Notes: generated from the letters alone by a model not told the origin. A stretch of DNA of 64,000 nucleotides from Nodularia sp. LEGE 06071 (GCF_015207755.1 NZ_JADEWH010000013.1:1-64000), one strand, 5' to 3'; positions 35,231 to 45,899 are shown, counted from the first letter of the stretch. Program-made: numbers and translations.

Positions 35231-36328
35231 TTAGTTAGAACTAGAAGTTGCTAACTCTGCTAGGCGTTCTTGCTGGTCTTGAGAGATACAAGATTGAATC
35301 ACTGTTTCTAACTCGCCTTCTAAGACAGGATTTAGAGAATAATTCTGTCCTAGACGGTGGTCGGTAACGCGGTTATCTTTATAATTATAGGTACGGATTT
35401 TTTCTGATCTTGATCCTGTACCAACTTGCGATCGCCTCATGGAAGTTACAGCGTCTTGTTGTTCGGCTAACTTCATTTCGTACAGTTTTGCCCGCAGGAT
35501 TTGCATCGCCCGTTCTTTGTTTTGCAACTGGCTACGTTCCTCCGTACAGAAAATCCGGATACCTGTGGGTTTGTGGAATAAGTCAGCAGCCGTTTCTACT
35601 TTGTTGACGTTTTGTCCACCAGCACCACCAGAACGAGCTGTACTCATTTCAATATCCTTGGGATCAATGTGAATTTCCACATCGTCCACTTCTGGCATAA
35701 TTGCTACTGTGGCGGTAGAGGTGTGAACTCTTCCCCCAGCTTCAGTTGCTGGTACACGCTGGACGCGATGTACTCCCGCTTCAAACTTCAGCTGACTGTA
35801 AACGCTATCACCTTGAATTTCCAGGATTACTTCTTTAAAGCCGCCCATTTCTCCCAGTGACTCGCTCACCAGTTTGACTTTCCAATGCTGGAGTTCAGCA
35901 TAGCGGGAGTACATCCGCAGTAAATCTCCAGCCCAAATACTCGCTTCATCGCCGCCAGTACCAGCGCGAATTTCCAACATGATGTTCTTTTCATCGTTGG
36001 GGTCACGGGGTAACAGCAACACCTTCAAGCGAGCTTCTAAATGCTCTAATTTTTCTTCTAATTCATTAACTTCCAAAGCTGCCATTTCATGCAACTCTGG
36101 GTCACTGTTGGCCTCTTTGTATACCTGACGCGCTCCTGCTAATTCTTCAGTAGCAATTTTCCAAGTTTCGTAGGTATTTACTACCTCTTCCAAAGATGAA
36201 CGCGACTTGGCAATTTTTTGATACTCATCAGGATTGCTAGCAGTATCCGGATCAGCCAGACGACGGGTTAATTCATGAAAGGTTTGTTCAACAGATTTAA
36301 GTTTATCTAGTAAGTATGATTCAGCCAT
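35231..36328 (-). CDS. prfA: Peptide chain release factor 1
   Basis: Terminates translation at UAA and UAG by releasing the peptide from the ribosomal P-site tRNA. The 365-residue protein has the stop-codon-reading tripeptide PAT at 193-195 (in [14 protein letters not shown]), where RF2 would have SPF, and the catalytic GGQ at 237-239. The N-terminal coiled coil spans residues 1-105. It is the last gene of the ribosomal supercluster, 95 bases after rpmE. Confidence 0.97.
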   Translation of the reverse strand: MAESYLLDKLKSVEQTFHELTRRLADPDTASNPDEYQKIAKSRSSLEEVVNTYETWKIATEELAGARQVYKEANSDPELHEMAALEVNELEEKLEHLEARLKVLLLPRDPNDEKNIMLEIRAGTGGDEASIWAGDLLRMYSRYAELQHWKVKLVSESLGEMGGFKEVILEIQGDSVYSQLKFEAGVHRVQRVPATEAGGRVHTSTATVAIMPEVDDVEIHIDPKDIEMSTARSGGAGGQNVNKVETAADLFHKPTGIRIFCTEERSQLQNKERAMQILRAKLYEMKLAEQQDAVTSMRRSQVGTGSRSEKIRTYNYKDNRVTDHRLGQNYSLNPVLEGELETVIQSCISQDQQERLAELATSSSN

Positions 36329-36423
36329 GACAAATGCGCTCCTTAAAATAACAAATTGGCTCGCCCAAAAATGACAATCGACCCAGCAGTTGCAGGGTCG
36401 TCGTTAACAGCAGAGCCAAACCG

Positions 36424-36663
36424 CTACTTCTCTTGAGTTTCTTCTGTGGCTTGAGTGCTGCTCATACCGTATTTACGCAAGAAGCGTTCAACTCGACCTT
36501 CAGTGTCAATCAGCTTCTGAGTACCAGTATAAAAAGGGTGATTTCCAGACCATACGTCTACGTGCAATTCTGGCTTTGTGGAGCCAATAGTCATAACAAC
36601 TTGACCATTACAGTACACTTTAGCTTCTGGATACCATTGGGGATGAATATCAGGTTTAGCCAT
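36424..36663 (-). CDS. rpmE: 50S ribosomal protein L31
   Basis: Protein of 79 residues: HPQWYPEAKVYCNGQVVM at the start, STKPELHVDVWSGNHPFYTG in the middle (family hallmark). Only Cys18 of the four zinc cysteines found in the zinc-binding form is present, so this is a zinc-free (C-minus) L31, which is usual in cyanobacteria. L31 sits at the central protuberance and bridges to the 30S head. It lies between rpsI and prfA. Confidence 0.95.
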   Translation of the reverse strand: MAKPDIHPQWYPEAKVYCNGQVVMTIGSTKPELHVDVWSGNHPFYTGTQKLIDTEGRVERFLRKYGMSSTQATEETQEK

Positions 36664-36740
36664 GTTTTTTGTCGTTATCCTATATCAATTATATCTTTTA
36701 GAAGGGACTGGGGAGTTTGAGATTTTGGATCAGACTACAA

Positions 36741-36770
36741 TCTAAAATCCAAAATCCAAAATCCAAAATT
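36741..36770. repeat. AAAATCC tandem repeat
   Basis: Four copies of the heptamer AAAATCC lie in the rpsI-rpmE spacer. Related pieces lie at 50205-50240 and 50315-50345. Confidence 0.8.
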
Positions 36771-36773
36771 GAC

Positions 36774-37190
36774 TTAACGTTTGGAGTACTGAGGTGCTTT
36801 GCGGGCTTTGTGCAAACCATATTTCTTCCGTTCTTTGGCACGGGGATCGCGAGTCAGGTAGCCTTCGGTTTTTAAAGGTGGGCGATTATCTGGGTCTAAT
36901 TGACACAGGGCGCGAGCAACTCCTAAACGAATAGAATCAGCTTGACCTGTCAAGCCGCCGCCTTCAGCTTTCACCAAAATGTCATATTCGTTTTCTAGTC
37001 CCAGAGTTTCTAGAGGGTTTCTAATCACTCCCAGGTAGTTGGCGTTGAATTGAAAGTACAATTCGCCATCCTTGCCATTGACAGTCAGCTTACCTTCACC
37101 TGGAACCAATCTGACGCGTGCTACTGCACACTTACGACGACCAGTACCCCAATATACGGCGCGACCGCTATTGCTATCTGCTACTACCAT
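36774..37190 (-). CDS. rpsI: 30S ribosomal protein S9
   Basis: Protein of 138 residues with the S9 motifs [16 protein letters not shown] and the C-terminal RKAPQYSKR tail, whose last arginine reaches the P-site tRNA. Its start shares one base with the rplM stop (TAATG), so the pair is translationally coupled, the usual L13-S9 arrangement. Confidence 0.97.
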   Translation of the reverse strand: MVVADSNSGRAVYWGTGRRKCAVARVRLVPGEGKLTVNGKDGELYFQFNANYLGVIRNPLETLGLENEYDILVKAEGGGLTGQADSIRLGVARALCQLDPDNRPPLKTEGYLTRDPRAKERKKYGLHKARKAPQYSKR

Positions 37191-37648
37191 TAATTTTCTT
37201 CTCCAGGAATTGTATTAATTTTTAGTTCTTTGGGTTTTTGCGCTTCGTGGGGATGAGTCGGCCCAGCGTAGACTTTGAGTTTGGTGAACAACTGCTTACC
37301 CAAACTATTTTTAGGGAGCATACCTTTGACGGCGTGTTCTAATATCCGTTCTGGTAGGCGTTGTTGCAGTTTAGCAAAAGTTTCTGTTTTCATGCCGCCG
37401 GGACGGCCTGAATGGCGACGGTACAGTTTTTGGCTGCTCTTTTTGCCTGTAACTGCTATTTTTTCGGCATTGATGACAATTACAAAGTCACCTGTGTCCA
37501 TGTGGGGAGTAAATTCGGCTTTCTTTTTGCCTCTCAAAATCATGGCGATTTCGGTAGCCAGGCGGCCGAGGCGTTTATCAGTGGCATCTACTACGTACCA
37601 CTCACGCTCAAGGGTTGCTTGAGGAGGAAGGTATGTTTTTGTTGTCAT
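37190..37648 (-). CDS. rplM: 50S ribosomal protein L13
   Basis: Protein of 152 residues with [19 protein letters not shown] at the start and [20 protein letters not shown] near the end. It is an early 50S assembly protein. It follows truA by 12 bases and overlaps rpsI by one. Confidence 0.97.
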   Translation of the reverse strand: MTTKTYLPPQATLEREWYVVDATDKRLGRLATEIAMILRGKKKAEFTPHMDTGDFVIVINAEKIAVTGKKSSQKLYRRHSGRPGGMKTETFAKLQQRLPERILEHAVKGMLPKNSLGKQLFTKLKVYAGPTHPHEAQKPKELKINTIPGEEN

Positions 37649-37660
37649 TAGAGTTTTGTT

Positions 37661-38548
37661 TTACAAGAGTGGTGTGGAATTGAGGTAAACGGTTTCTGTT
37701 TGGGCATATTCCAGAGGAATATCTGTAGGAAAGACCAATTTAGGTAGGTTTTCGTACCAAATCTCTGGGGAAAAAGGAAAATCTGGATAGCCTACTCTTA
37801 ACAAACACAAACCCTGGGGAGGGGCAGCGTATTTGACTTTTTCGCGGTGTTCTTCTTGCCAGAGTTCGGTAAAGCCAGCAAGTGTCAGCTTACCGGAGCC
37901 TACCTGTGCCAGCATCCCTACTAACAGCCGTACCATGCCATACAAAAATCCATTTGCCTGAATTTCAATATGAAGAAATGGCCCACTACGATGACATTCT
38001 GCTGCTTGCACCTCTACCCAAGAATGCGATCGCTTGGAACCTGCACGGTGAAATGCGGCCAAATGATGCTTCCCCATCAAGGGTTCGAGGGCAGCTTGGA
38101 TTAAGCATTCATCCAGGGGTGCATAATAATAATGCCAACTGAAGGGTCTAGCGAACAAGTTCGGCCGATCTTCAGTGTATATCGTGTAGCGATATCGGCG
38201 ATAGGCAGCACTAAAACGCGCGTGCCAACGATTATCTACAGCAGCTGAAGCCCTTATTAGTATATCTTGAGGCAGATAGCTATTCAGAATTGATGCCCAC
38301 CTGTGAGGTGGGATGAATCCTGTGGCTTCAAAATGGGCTACTTGAGCAGCTGCATGAACTCCAGAATCGGTTCGCCCAGCACCATGTAAAGTCACATGAT
38401 AGCCAAGAACCGTAGCGATCGCTTTTTCAATTTCTTCTTGAACTGTACGATGCTGCTTTTGTCTTTGCCAGCCGCAAAAGTGAGTGCCCAAGTATTGAAT
38501 TACGAGGGCGACTCGATGAGTTTCGGTAGGCTGGTGGCTTTCTAACAT
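37661..38548 (-). CDS. truA: tRNA pseudouridine synthase A
   Basis: Modifies uridines 38-40 in the anticodon stem of tRNAs. The protein has 295 residues. The catalytic Asp61 is in LHGAGRTDSGVHA; the N-terminal strand ALVIQYLGTHFCGWQ and the C-terminal FLYGMVRLLVGML are standard for TruA. It lies between rplQ and rplM in the ribosomal cluster, as is common in cyanobacteria. Confidence 0.95.
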   Translation of the reverse strand: MLESHQPTETHRVALVIQYLGTHFCGWQRQKQHRTVQEEIEKAIATVLGYHVTLHGAGRTDSGVHAAAQVAHFEATGFIPPHRWASILNSYLPQDILIRASAAVDNRWHARFSAAYRRYRYTIYTEDRPNLFARPFSWHYYYAPLDECLIQAALEPLMGKHHLAAFHRAGSKRSHSWVEVQAAECHRSGPFLHIEIQANGFLYGMVRLLVGMLAQVGSGKLTLAGFTELWQEEHREKVKYAAPPQGLCLLRVGYPDFPFSPEIWYENLPKLVFPTDIPLEYAQTETVYLNSTPLL

Positions 38549-38614
38549 ACAGATTTTGTCTGTTGGTATCTGTCTTTGTCATTAACTAATGACTCATGAC
38601 CGATGTCCAATGAA

Positions 38615-38965
38615 CTAAACTAGCTCAATGATTGCCATTTTCGCCTGATCTCCCCGACGCGGAACGGTACGCATGATGCGGGTATAACCGCCTTGGCGTT
38701 CGCCATAACGAGTCGGAGCTTGCTCAAATAAAGCATGAACTAGTTGCTTGTCGTAGATATAACCCAGAGCTTCCCGACGTGCTGATAAGGAGCCGTTTTT
38801 AGCTAGGGTGATCATTTTTTCAACTTCACTACGGACAACTTTAGCTCGAATTAAAGTTGTGGTGATTCGACCATGACGGATGATCTCTGTGGTCAACGCT
38901 CGCAAGAGGGCGCGGCGTTGGTCAGCTGGTTTACTGAGTTTTTTGACTCGACAACGGTGACGCAT
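38615..38965 (-). CDS. rplQ: 50S ribosomal protein L17
   Basis: Protein of 116 residues starting [19 protein letters not shown]. It has the L17 pattern [19 protein letters not shown] and the C-terminal [19 protein letters not shown]. It follows rpoA by 33 bases, the normal order in the alpha operon. It lies near the exit tunnel of the 50S subunit. Confidence 0.97.
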   Translation of the reverse strand: MRHRCRVKKLSKPADQRRALLRALTTEIIRHGRITTTLIRAKVVRSEVEKMITLAKNGSLSARREALGYIYDKQLVHALFEQAPTRYGERQGGYTRIMRTVPRRGDQAKMAIIELV

Positions 38966-38998
38966 AATAATGGACTATGAATGAGTAAAAGTTGGGAC

Positions 38999-39946
38999 TT
39001 ATGTGTGTTTAGTGCCTCTTTCTTGGGGCAGAGTAATACCTAAACGACGCTGTAAAGCTTCAACGACCTCTTCTGCTGACTTCTGACCAAAGTTTTTAAT
39101 TTCTAACAAGTCTTCTTGAGTGAAATCCAATAAGTCAGCCACAGAGTTAACTTGTGCGCGTTTGAGACAGTTATAAGCCCGCACAGAAAGTTGCAACTCT
39201 TCAATAGGAATTTGGGCGGTGGGGTCGTCTGGGACTTCAGCGCCTGTTTCTGTTGGTTCCAGTGAAATATCTTTCAATGGATTGAATAGCTCTACCAGAA
39301 TACCAGCTGCTGATGATAGTGCTTCTTGGGGCGAAATACTGCCATTTGTCCAAACTTCTAACAGCAGTCTATCTTTGGTAATTGAGCTTTCACCACGGGA
39401 TTCTTCGACACTGTAGTTAACTTTCCGTACTGGCATAAATACCGAGTCGATTTGCAGAAAATCCAAGGAAGTGGCTTCTTCGCGTCCTCGCTCTACTGTG
39501 CGATATCCTTTGCCTTTCTCAATCCGAAATTCCATTTCCAGCTTGCCACCCTCAGCTAGGGTAGCGACATACTGGGTTTGGTCTATGACTTCTACTTCAC
39601 TGGGCAAATCAAAATGAGCCACAGTGACTGTTGCTGGCCCGTTAACGAGTAATCTACCAATCTGGGGTTGAGAAGAGTAGCTTCTGAGGATTACTTCCTT
39701 CATTTTCATGAGGATTTCCAGCACATCTTCCCGCACACCCGGAACTGTAGCAAACTCGTGGCTGACACCGGCAATTCTCACTGCTGTAACTGCTGTCCCC
39801 TCTAGATTCGACAGTAAAACCCGCCGCAGCGCGTTGCCAACTGTTGTTCCTTGACCACGCTCTAGAGGTTCCAGCACAAATTTACTGTAATGGCTCCGAC
39901 TTTCCTCAGTATTAGACTCTACACATTCAATTTGAAACTGCGCCAC
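38999..39946 (-). CDS. rpoA: DNA-directed RNA polymerase alpha subunit
   Basis: Protein of 315 residues. The N-terminal dimerisation domain has FVLEPLERGQGTTVGNALRR near residue 23. The C-terminal domain (about 240-310) has ELQLSVRAYNCLKRAQ and DLLEIKNFGQKSAEEVVEAL for DNA and activator contact. It is preceded by a 267-base spacer with three hairpins, unlike the short gaps elsewhere in the cluster. Confidence 0.97.
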   Translation of the reverse strand: MAQFQIECVESNTEESRSHYSKFVLEPLERGQGTTVGNALRRVLLSNLEGTAVTAVRIAGVSHEFATVPGVREDVLEILMKMKEVILRSYSSQPQIGRLLVNGPATVTVAHFDLPSEVEVIDQTQYVATLAEGGKLEMEFRIEKGKGYRTVERGREEATSLDFLQIDSVFMPVRKVNYSVEESRGESSITKDRLLLEVWTNGSISPQEALSSAAGILVELFNPLKDISLEPTETGAEVPDDPTAQIPIEELQLSVRAYNCLKRAQVNSVADLLDFTQEDLLEIKNFGQKSAEEVVEALQRRLGITLPQERGTKHT

Positions 39947-39979
39947 GGATTAGCCTCCCTTCTTTAAGGTGCTGCTAGC

Positions 39980-40061
39980 AGGCAAATCAATTGCCTCCCC
40001 AATTTACTTTTTTTCCCTAGCTTTCGCTAGGTAGATTCAACTGCCAGTTTTTAATGGCAGT
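39980..40061 (-). promoter_or_regulatory. Three consecutive hairpins in the rpsK-rpoA spacer
   Basis: Perfect stems lie at 40040-40046/40055-40061 (ACTGCCA/TGGCAGT), 40016-40021/40026-40031 (CCTAGC/GCTAGG, loop TTTC) and 39980-39985/39991-39996 (AGGCAA/TTGCCT). They lie in order before the rpoA start on the minus strand. The second hairpin's neighbour has a T-rich run on the plus strand. This could be a translational or attenuation control leader; function unproven. Confidence 0.45.
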
Positions 40062-40213
40062 CTAGTTTGATCACCCTATTCAGGGAAAATCATTATTTAT
40101 TTTGGTTAGTTTGAAGTTTAGCAGCCCTCCCGACAGGAAGAGCTGACTTGCTTCTCTTTGCTCAAGCCATTTGAAACAATTTGTAGACTCAATGCCTAAC
40201 AAACAGGTTGCAT

Positions 40214-40609
40214 TTAAACTCGGCGGCGCTTGGGTGGACGGCAACCATTGTGAGGAATCGGGGTAATATCCCGAATCAGGGTAATTTCCAGTCCTGCTCC
40301 TTGGATTGCCCGAATCGCGGTTTCTCTACCGGCTCCGGGGCCACTTACCATGACTTCAATTTGGCGCATCCCTTGATCCATCGCCCGACGGGCTGCACTT
40401 TCAGCTGCGGTTTGTGCTGCAAAGGGAGTTCCCTTTTTGGCTCCCTTAAAACCGCTTGAACCAGCACTAGCCCAAGAGATCACGTCGCCATTTTGATCGG
40501 TAATGGTGACAATGCTATTGTTGAAAGTAGACTGGATGTAGGCCATCCCGTTGGGTACGTTGCGCTTCTGCTTTTTGCTCCCGCCTTTTTTAGTTGGTTG
40601 TCTTGCCAT
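40214..40609 (-). CDS. rpsK: 30S ribosomal protein S11
   Basis: Protein of 131 residues with [33 protein letters not shown] and the C-terminal [18 protein letters not shown]. It forms part of the 30S platform near the mRNA exit channel. It lies 54 bases after rpsM in the alpha operon. Confidence 0.97.
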   Translation of the reverse strand: MARQPTKKGGSKKQKRNVPNGMAYIQSTFNNSIVTITDQNGDVISWASAGSSGFKGAKKGTPFAAQTAAESAARRAMDQGMRQIEVMVSGPGAGRETAIRAIQGAGLEITLIRDITPIPHNGCRPPKRRRV

Positions 40610-40663
40610 ATTTGTTTAGTTAATCTAAGGTAAAACTTGCTTTGACGAGCAAGGGTTGAAAGT

Positions 40664-41044
40664 TTATTTGCCTGGAGCCTTCTTCTTACCAGCCACTGTC
40701 TGCCTTCTCCCTCGACGGGTTCTAGCATTAGTCCGAGTTCTTTGACCTCTAACTGGTAAGCCCATGCGGTGACGACGACCACGGTAGCAACCAATATCAA
40801 CCAAGCGCTTGATGCTCATGGCTTCTAAACGCCGTAAGTCACCTTCAACTTGATAGTTGCTTTCGATTTCGCCGCGCAGGGCTGCTACGTCAGCATCACT
40901 TAAGTCTTTAACGCGGGTATCTGGGTTTACACCTGTAGCGGCTAAAATTTCCAGAGACCTTGTTAACCCAATTCCGTAGATATAAGTCAGACCAATTTCA
41001 ACGCGCTTATCGCGTGGAAGGTCTACTCCGGAAATACGTGCCAC
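40664..41044 (-). CDS. rpsM: 30S ribosomal protein S13
   Basis: Protein of 126 residues. Starts [20 protein letters not shown]; helix-two-turn-helix [15 protein letters not shown]-terminal [19 protein letters not shown], the tail that contacts P-site tRNA. It is located on the 30S head, 113 bases after rpmJ. Confidence 0.97.
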   Translation of the reverse strand: MARISGVDLPRDKRVEIGLTYIYGIGLTRSLEILAATGVNPDTRVKDLSDADVAALRGEIESNYQVEGDLRRLEAMSIKRLVDIGCYRGRRHRMGLPVRGQRTRTNARTRRGRRQTVAGKKKAPGK

Positions 41045-41157
41045 AATTAATTTCTCCCTATTGTTATCGCAGTTACTATTACAAAGGCGTGATTAATTGC
41101 CTTTGTAGCCTTTAATGGTGATTTATCTGTGTTTTCACTCTTTGATGTGTCAGAGTG

Positions 41158-41271
41158 TTAGCCTTGGCGTTGTTTGTGTTTGGGATTCACGCAAATCACC
41201 ATAACGCGACCGCGACGGCGGATCACGTTACATTTTTCACACATTTTCTTGACTGAGGCTCGAACTTTCAT
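41158..41271 (-). CDS. rpmJ: 50S ribosomal protein L36
   Basis: Small protein of 37 residues, [17 protein letters not shown] followed by an arginine-rich strand and NPKHKQRQG. Its zinc ribbon ligands are Cys11, Cys14, Cys27 and His32. It is shorter than most automatic gene-size limits, but the sequence is unmistakable and the position between infA and rpsM is the standard one. Confidence 0.96.
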   Translation of the reverse strand: MKVRASVKKMCEKCNVIRRRGRVMVICVNPKHKQRQG

Positions 41272-41387
41272 GCCTTTTCTAATTGACTCCAAATAGTAAA
41301 TTATAGCATTTTTAGGGAAATTAATTCACTTAAGTAACTGGGTAGAACCCAAAAAGATGGTTTTATGGTAAGATTTTGGACATATAA

Positions 41388-41612
41388 CTATTTTTTCCGC
41401 AGTCTATAGGTGATTCTACCTTTTGAGAGGTCGTAGGGAGTTAACTCAACTTTGACGCGATCGCCAGGTAAAATCTTGATGTAATTACGGCGAATCTTAC
41501 CGGAAATGTGTGCCAGGACATTGAATCCATTGTCCAAATCAACGCGAAACATCGCATTGGGCAAGGATTCAGTGACAGTGCCTTCCATTTCGATCAAATC
41601 TTGCTTAGACAA
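41388..41612 (-). CDS. infA: Translation initiation factor IF-1
   Basis: Protein of 74 residues with the OB-fold pattern [33 protein letters not shown] and [13 protein letters not shown]-1 occupies the ribosomal A site during initiation. It is separated from adk by a 205-base spacer containing a strong hairpin. Confidence 0.97.
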   Translation of the reverse strand: MSKQDLIEMEGTVTESLPNAMFRVDLDNGFNVLAHISGKIRRNYIKILPGDRVKVELTPYDLSKGRITYRLRKK

Positions 41613-41779
41613 TTTGTTTTTTCCTCAATGCAACAATCTCCTATTTATTCAGTTGCAGCACTTCATCTGCAAAAGAACATATTTTGAGAAATATATCAAC
41701 AGTTTATTAATATATCTTAGCTAAAATCGGAGCGCATCTTGCCCATAGGGGGGAGACAAGCGATTGAGCGTCTCTGTAC

Positions 41780-41809
41780 GGGGGAGTAAATGGTGATTTT
41801 TACTCCCCC
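41780..41809 (-). terminator. Hairpin between adk and infA
   Basis: GGGGGAGTAAA (41780-41790) pairs with TTTACTCCCCC (41799-41809), an 11-bp perfect stem with an 8-base loop. It is 9 bases after the adk stop. No T run follows on the minus strand, so it may be a processing, pausing or partial termination site inside the cluster. Confidence 0.55.
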
Positions 41810-41817
41810 TACTCAGT

Positions 41818-42378
41818 CTATGAAGTAACGATTTTTTGTAACTCGTGAGTGACTTCTTCTTGGGACTGATCGCCATTGACTGTCATCAGTTTTTGGCGAT
41901 CGCCATAATAATCAATCAATGGCGCAGTTTCAGCACGGTAAACGTCTAAACGATGACGAATTACCGCTTCGGTATCATCTTTGCGTCCTCTATCGAGTAA
42001 ACGTGCTACCACAACATCATCTGGAGCATCAAGATTAACTACCCTTTCGCCACCCTGATTAATTTCTGCCAGCAATTCTTCCAGAAAAACTGCTTGTGTG
42101 ACTTTGCGAGGAAAACCATCAAGAATCCAGCCAGATTTGACATCTGGTTGACTAAGGCGTTCCTGTACCAAGTCCTGCACTAACTGGTCGGGGACTAAAT
42201 CGCCGCTATTTACATAACTTTGAGCCTTAATTCCCAAAGGAGTTTGCTCTTGCATAGCTTGTCTTAATATTTCCCCTGTAGAAATATGGGGAATATTCAA
42301 TTTTTCCGCCAAAACTTGAGCTTGAGTTCCTTTACCAGATCCAGGTGGTCCCAAGAAAATTAATCGAGTCACTGTCAC
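41818..42378 (-). CDS. adk: Adenylate kinase
   Basis: Converts AMP and ATP to two ADP. The 186-residue protein has the P-loop [10 protein letters not shown] at 10-19, the AMP-binding [10 protein letters not shown] near 83 and [16 protein letters not shown] near 127. It is the short form without a zinc LID. It starts with GTG at 42378, which overlaps the secY stop by one base (TAGTG), an unusual coupling in an otherwise ATG-rich cluster. Confidence 0.96.
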   Translation of the reverse strand: MTVTRLIFLGPPGSGKGTQAQVLAEKLNIPHISTGEILRQAMQEQTPLGIKAQSYVNSGDLVPDQLVQDLVQERLSQPDVKSGWILDGFPRKVTQAVFLEELLAEINQGGERVVNLDAPDDVVVARLLDRGRKDDTEAVIRHRLDVYRAETAPLIDYYGDRQKLMTVNGDQSQEEVTHELQKIVTS

Positions 42379-43691
42379 TATTGTTTCACCATTCCTTCAT
42401 AACGCTGAGAGATAACGTAAGTTTGGACCTGTTTGGCTGTATCAATTGCCACACCTACCAGAATTAGCAAAGAAGTAGCACCCAATCCTCTAAAGGTTGG
42501 TACTCCTAAAGCACTTTCCACAGCCGTGGGGATAATTGCCACAAAGCCCAAAAATATCGCACCTAAAAAAGTTAGTCGATTGATTACACGCTCAAGATAC
42601 TCACTGGTAGCTTTTCCGGGACGAATACCGGGAATGCTAGATCCCATTTTCTTCAAGTTCTGCGCTACATCAACTGGGTTAACAATCAACGAAGAATAGA
42701 AGTAACTGAAGAAAATAATAGAGACTAAGTAGACTAGAGCGTAAACCCAAGCCCCAGAACCCCCAGGACTAAGATAAGTATTGACAATGTTGGCTATTTC
42801 AGGATTTCTAGTGAAATTGGCGATCAACAGTGGCAGACTCAAAATTGCCGCCGCAAAAATAATCGGCATTACACCCCCGGAATTGAGCCGCAAGGGTAAA
42901 TAACTCCGTTGTTCTGCCAGTACTCTGCGACCGACTTGGCGACGAGCCGAGATAATCGGGATACGACGAATGCCTTCTTGAACGAAAACAATCCCCACAA
43001 TTGTCACAAGGAACACCAATATGAGAACGATGACGCGACCAATGGTTTCTCTACCACCGACTTGCACCAAGTCAATGGTATCGCCTAAAGCTTTAGGTAA
43101 CGAAGCTACAATGTTGACAAAAATCAACAATGATGCACCATTACCAAGTCCCCGTTCTGTAATCAGTTCTGATGCCCACATGACAAACATGGAACCAGCC
43201 GTGAGCGCGATCGCGGTTTCAGCGATAAATGCTATACCTGGATTCAAAGCAAATTGATTCAGGAAAATAGACGTAAAAGCCACACTTTGAATAGTCGCCC
43301 ATACTACAGTTACGTAGCGTGTGATTTGCGAAATTTGCCGCCGACCCGCTTCGCCTTCATTTTTCTGTAAATTTTCTAAAGTGGGAATTGCCGCAGTCAG
43401 TAATTGGATAATAATGGACGCATTAATAAAGGGTAAAATTCCCAAAGCGAAGATTCCCAAAGTGGAAAGTCCCCGTCCAGAAAATATATCCAATAAACCG
43501 AAGACAGCATTATTACCGGCTATTGCTTCGGCAAACCTCGCTCTATCAAGACCTGGTACTGGTAAAAATATACCGAGGCGAACCAAAATTAAAATACCGA
43601 CGGTGACAAGCAGCCTACCTCTGAGGCCAGCTGCTTGCGCCATCTGCATAAAAGTTTCTTGAGCCGTTGGGGCTTTTTCTCGACTGATCAT
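42378..43691 (-). CDS. secY: Preprotein translocase subunit SecY
   Basis: Central channel of the Sec export system, 437 residues with ten membrane segments. Typical stretches are [10 protein letters not shown] near 47, [15 protein letters not shown] (plug/TM2 region), and [14 protein letters not shown] near 355. Cyanobacteria use the same SecY for plasma and thylakoid membranes. It follows rplO and overlaps adk by one base. Confidence 0.97.
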   Translation of the reverse strand: MISREKAPTAQETFMQMAQAAGLRGRLLVTVGILILVRLGIFLPVPGLDRARFAEAIAGNNAVFGLLDIFSGRGLSTLGIFALGILPFINASIIIQLLTAAIPTLENLQKNEGEAGRRQISQITRYVTVVWATIQSVAFTSIFLNQFALNPGIAFIAETAIALTAGSMFVMWASELITERGLGNGASLLIFVNIVASLPKALGDTIDLVQVGGRETIGRVIVLILVFLVTIVGIVFVQEGIRRIPIISARRQVGRRVLAEQRSYLPLRLNSGGVMPIIFAAAILSLPLLIANFTRNPEIANIVNTYLSPGGSGAWVYALVYLVSIIFFSYFYSSLIVNPVDVAQNLKKMGSSIPGIRPGKATSEYLERVINRLTFLGAIFLGFVAIIPTAVESALGVPTFRGLGATSLLILVGVAIDTAKQVQTYVISQRYEGMVKQ

Positions 43692-43762
43692 AGAATGCTA
43701 CCTCTATAGTGAACCAGGCGCTGGCAGCGAGTTAGCTTGCAAAGTGCGCTTTTCCGGCTCAC

Positions 43763-44206
43763 TTATAAGACTTCGCAACTACCACCAGCTGCTTCAATTT
43801 TGCTCCGAGCTTGTCCTGTGAAAGCTGCTGCTTGTACCTTTAGGGATACATTCAATTCTCCGTTGCCCAAAATTTTCAATGGACCTTTAGCAGCAGTGAG
43901 AATTCCTGCTTCTTTGAGGGAGGCCAAAGTTACTTCTGTATTGGCAGGAAGGGAAGCTAGTTTCTCTACATTAATCGTAGTGTAAACTTTCCGATTAACC
44001 ACCGGAAAGCCCTTAAGCTTAGGTACTCGGCGGTACAATGGTTGCTGACCACCTTCAAAACCTGGTCTGGTACCGCTACCAGAACGAGATTTTTGACCTC
44101 TCATACCTAAACCAGCGCTAGCGCCTTGACCTGCGGAAATACCCCTGGCTACACGGCGACGGCGTTTTTTTGAACCTTTTTGGGGCTTAACATCGTTGAG
44201 TCTCAT
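43763..44206 (-). CDS. rplO: 50S ribosomal protein L15
   Basis: Protein of 147 residues with the Gly/Arg-rich start ([20 protein letters not shown]) and [19 protein letters not shown]. It is a late 50S assembly protein. The two spacers around it (103 and 71 bases) are longer than in E. coli, where rpmD would lie before it; no rpmD is present. Confidence 0.96.
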   Translation of the reverse strand: MRLNDVKPQKGSKKRRRRVARGISAGQGASAGLGMRGQKSRSGSGTRPGFEGGQQPLYRRVPKLKGFPVVNRKVYTTINVEKLASLPANTEVTLASLKEAGILTAAKGPLKILGNGELNVSLKVQAAAFTGQARSKIEAAGGSCEVL

Positions 44207-44309
44207 GATGTAATTAGTAATTGTTTACACAAAAGCTCTGACTTGAAAGTGCTGTGAGCGGGGGCTAGTGCTGAGTAAAAATACTAGCCTCAGCGTCCCG
44301 TGACAGCTA

Positions 44310-44834
44310 CTAAATGTAGAGTTTTTCTATAGGAATACCCCGGTCTTCGGCCACTTCCGAAAGAGTACGTAGTGTAGATAAGGCATTCACTGCGGCTCTA
44401 GCATTGTTGAGTGGATTGTTGGAACCGAGTTGCTTGGCCAAGATGTTACGAACTCCTGCCAATTCCAGGACAGTCCGAACAGCACCACCAGCAATTACCC
44501 CAGTCCCAGGTGCAGCGGGACGCATCATCACCTTAGCACCACCACCTACACCATCAATAGGATGAGGAATGGAGTTAGATTTGGTCATAGGGATGTCAAT
44601 CAGATGTTTTTTACCATCGGCTACGCCTTTTTTAACAGCACCGATGACATCTGAGGCTTTGCCTACTCCGACACCAACCTGACCACGTTCATTACCGACA
44701 ACAACAATCGCTCGGAAGCTAAGTTTTTTACCTCCCTTGACGACCTTGCTTACCCGGCGGATTTGGATGACTCGCTCTTGCCAGGTAGTTTCTTCTTTTT
44801 TTGTGCGGTTCGCTTTACGACGACCAGTTGCCAT
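44310..44834 (-). CDS. rpsE: 30S ribosomal protein S5
   Basis: From ATG 44834 the protein has 174 residues ([20 protein letters not shown]...). The open frame continues 22 codons upstream, but those codons are made by a TTTTGTC-type repeat, so the inner ATG is the real start. Conserved [20 protein letters not shown] and the [14 protein letters not shown] segment identify S5, which guards decoding accuracy. It follows rplR by 99 bases. Confidence 0.96.
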   Translation of the reverse strand: MATGRRKANRTKKEETTWQERVIQIRRVSKVVKGGKKLSFRAIVVVGNERGQVGVGVGKASDVIGAVKKGVADGKKHLIDIPMTKSNSIPHPIDGVGGGAKVMMRPAAPGTGVIAGGAVRTVLELAGVRNILAKQLGSNNPLNNARAAVNALSTLRTLSEVAEDRGIPIEKLYI

Positions 44835-44850
44835 AATCAAATGCTCTCTA

Positions 44851-44934
44851 TTAGTCAGTTGTCTTTTGTCTTTTGTCATTTGTCTTTTGTCCTTAGCCAA
44901 TGACTAATGACCAATGACTAATGACTAATGACTT
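44851..44934. repeat. TTTTGTC and TGACTAA heptamer repeats between rplR and rpsE
   Basis: Two adjacent repeat runs, (GT)CTTTTGT and ATGACTA, fill the spacer and create the false upstream extension of rpsE. Confidence 0.85.
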
Positions 44935-45296
44935 TAGAAATCTAAACCAGCTTCGCGGGCTGCATCAGCGAGGGCTTTGACACGACCATGATATAAGTTG
45001 CCACCGCGATCAAAGACTACTTGGGTAATTCCTTTTTCTAACAATCGCACTGCTATCAACTTGCCAACTTGCGCTGATGCGTCACAAGTAGCACCTGTAG
45101 CTGAATTAGATTTCAACTCTGGTTCAACAGTCGAGGCTGCTACTAATGTGTGATGCTGAGTATCATCAATTACTTGAGCGTAAATATGTTCGTTGGAACG
45201 AAACACGGCTAAACGCGGACGTTCTGCCGAGCCTTGAACTTTACCACGAACGCGCCGATGACGACGCTGTTTTGATTCTCTACGAGTAAGTTTCAT
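44934..45296 (-). CDS. rplR: 50S ribosomal protein L18
   Basis: Protein of 120 residues: [19 protein letters not shown] at the start, [19 protein letters not shown] in the centre, [19 protein letters not shown] near the end. It binds 5S rRNA in the central protuberance with L5. It begins 2 bases after rplF. Confidence 0.97.
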   Translation of the reverse strand: MKLTRRESKQRRHRRVRGKVQGSAERPRLAVFRSNEHIYAQVIDDTQHHTLVAASTVEPELKSNSATGATCDASAQVGKLIAVRLLEKGITQVVFDRGGNLYHGRVKALADAAREAGLDF

Positions 45297-45298
45297 TT

Positions 45299-45847
45299 TT
45301 ACTTCTTACCACTCTTACCAGTCTTACCAGCTTTGCGTCTGACTACTTCACCGGCATAACGAATCCCTTTACCTTTGTAGGGTTCTGGGGGACGAACGGC
45401 GCGAATCTTCGCTGCTGTGTTACCTACTATTTCTTTGTCATAACCACTGACGACGACGTTAGTGTTATTTTCTACAACAAACTCAACACCGTCTGGTGGC
45501 ACAATATGCACTTGATGGCTGTAACCAATATTCAAAACTAGGTTACGTCCTTGAAGTTGGGCGCGATAACCTACACCTTGAATTTCCAAGCGACGCTTGA
45601 AGCCTTGGGAAACTCCCTCGACCATGTTAGCGACTAAGGTACGGCTTAAACCGTGCATTTGCCGAGAGACACGGGTCTCATCACGACGGGTGACATTTAA
45701 TATTTCCCCTTCTTGGGAGACAATCACATTGGCAGACAAAGTACGAGAAAGTTGGCCTTTCGGCCCTTTCACCAAAACTTTGGGGCCATCAATTGTCACT
45801 TCCACTTTGGCGGGAATAGTAATTGGTTGTTTACCAATACGAGACAT
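45299..45847 (-). CDS. rplF: 50S ribosomal protein L6
   Basis: Protein of 182 residues with [37 protein letters not shown] and the C-terminal [19 protein letters not shown]. It lies near the GTPase-associated centre of the 50S subunit. It follows rpsH by 52 bases. Confidence 0.97.
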   Translation of the reverse strand: MSRIGKQPITIPAKVEVTIDGPKVLVKGPKGQLSRTLSANVIVSQEGEILNVTRRDETRVSRQMHGLSRTLVANMVEGVSQGFKRRLEIQGVGYRAQLQGRNLVLNIGYSHQVHIVPPDGVEFVVENNTNVVVSGYDKEIVGNTAAKIRAVRPPEPYKGKGIRYAGEVVRRKAGKTGKSGKK

Positions 45848-45899
45848 GATTTTTTGTCCTTTATCTTGAGTCCTGAGCGCTAAGGACTAACTAAATTGA

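Noticed and set aside
44835-44900. 22-codon N-terminal extension of ribosomal protein S5
   Set aside because: The codons come from TTTTGTC repeats and the standard S5 start is at 44834.
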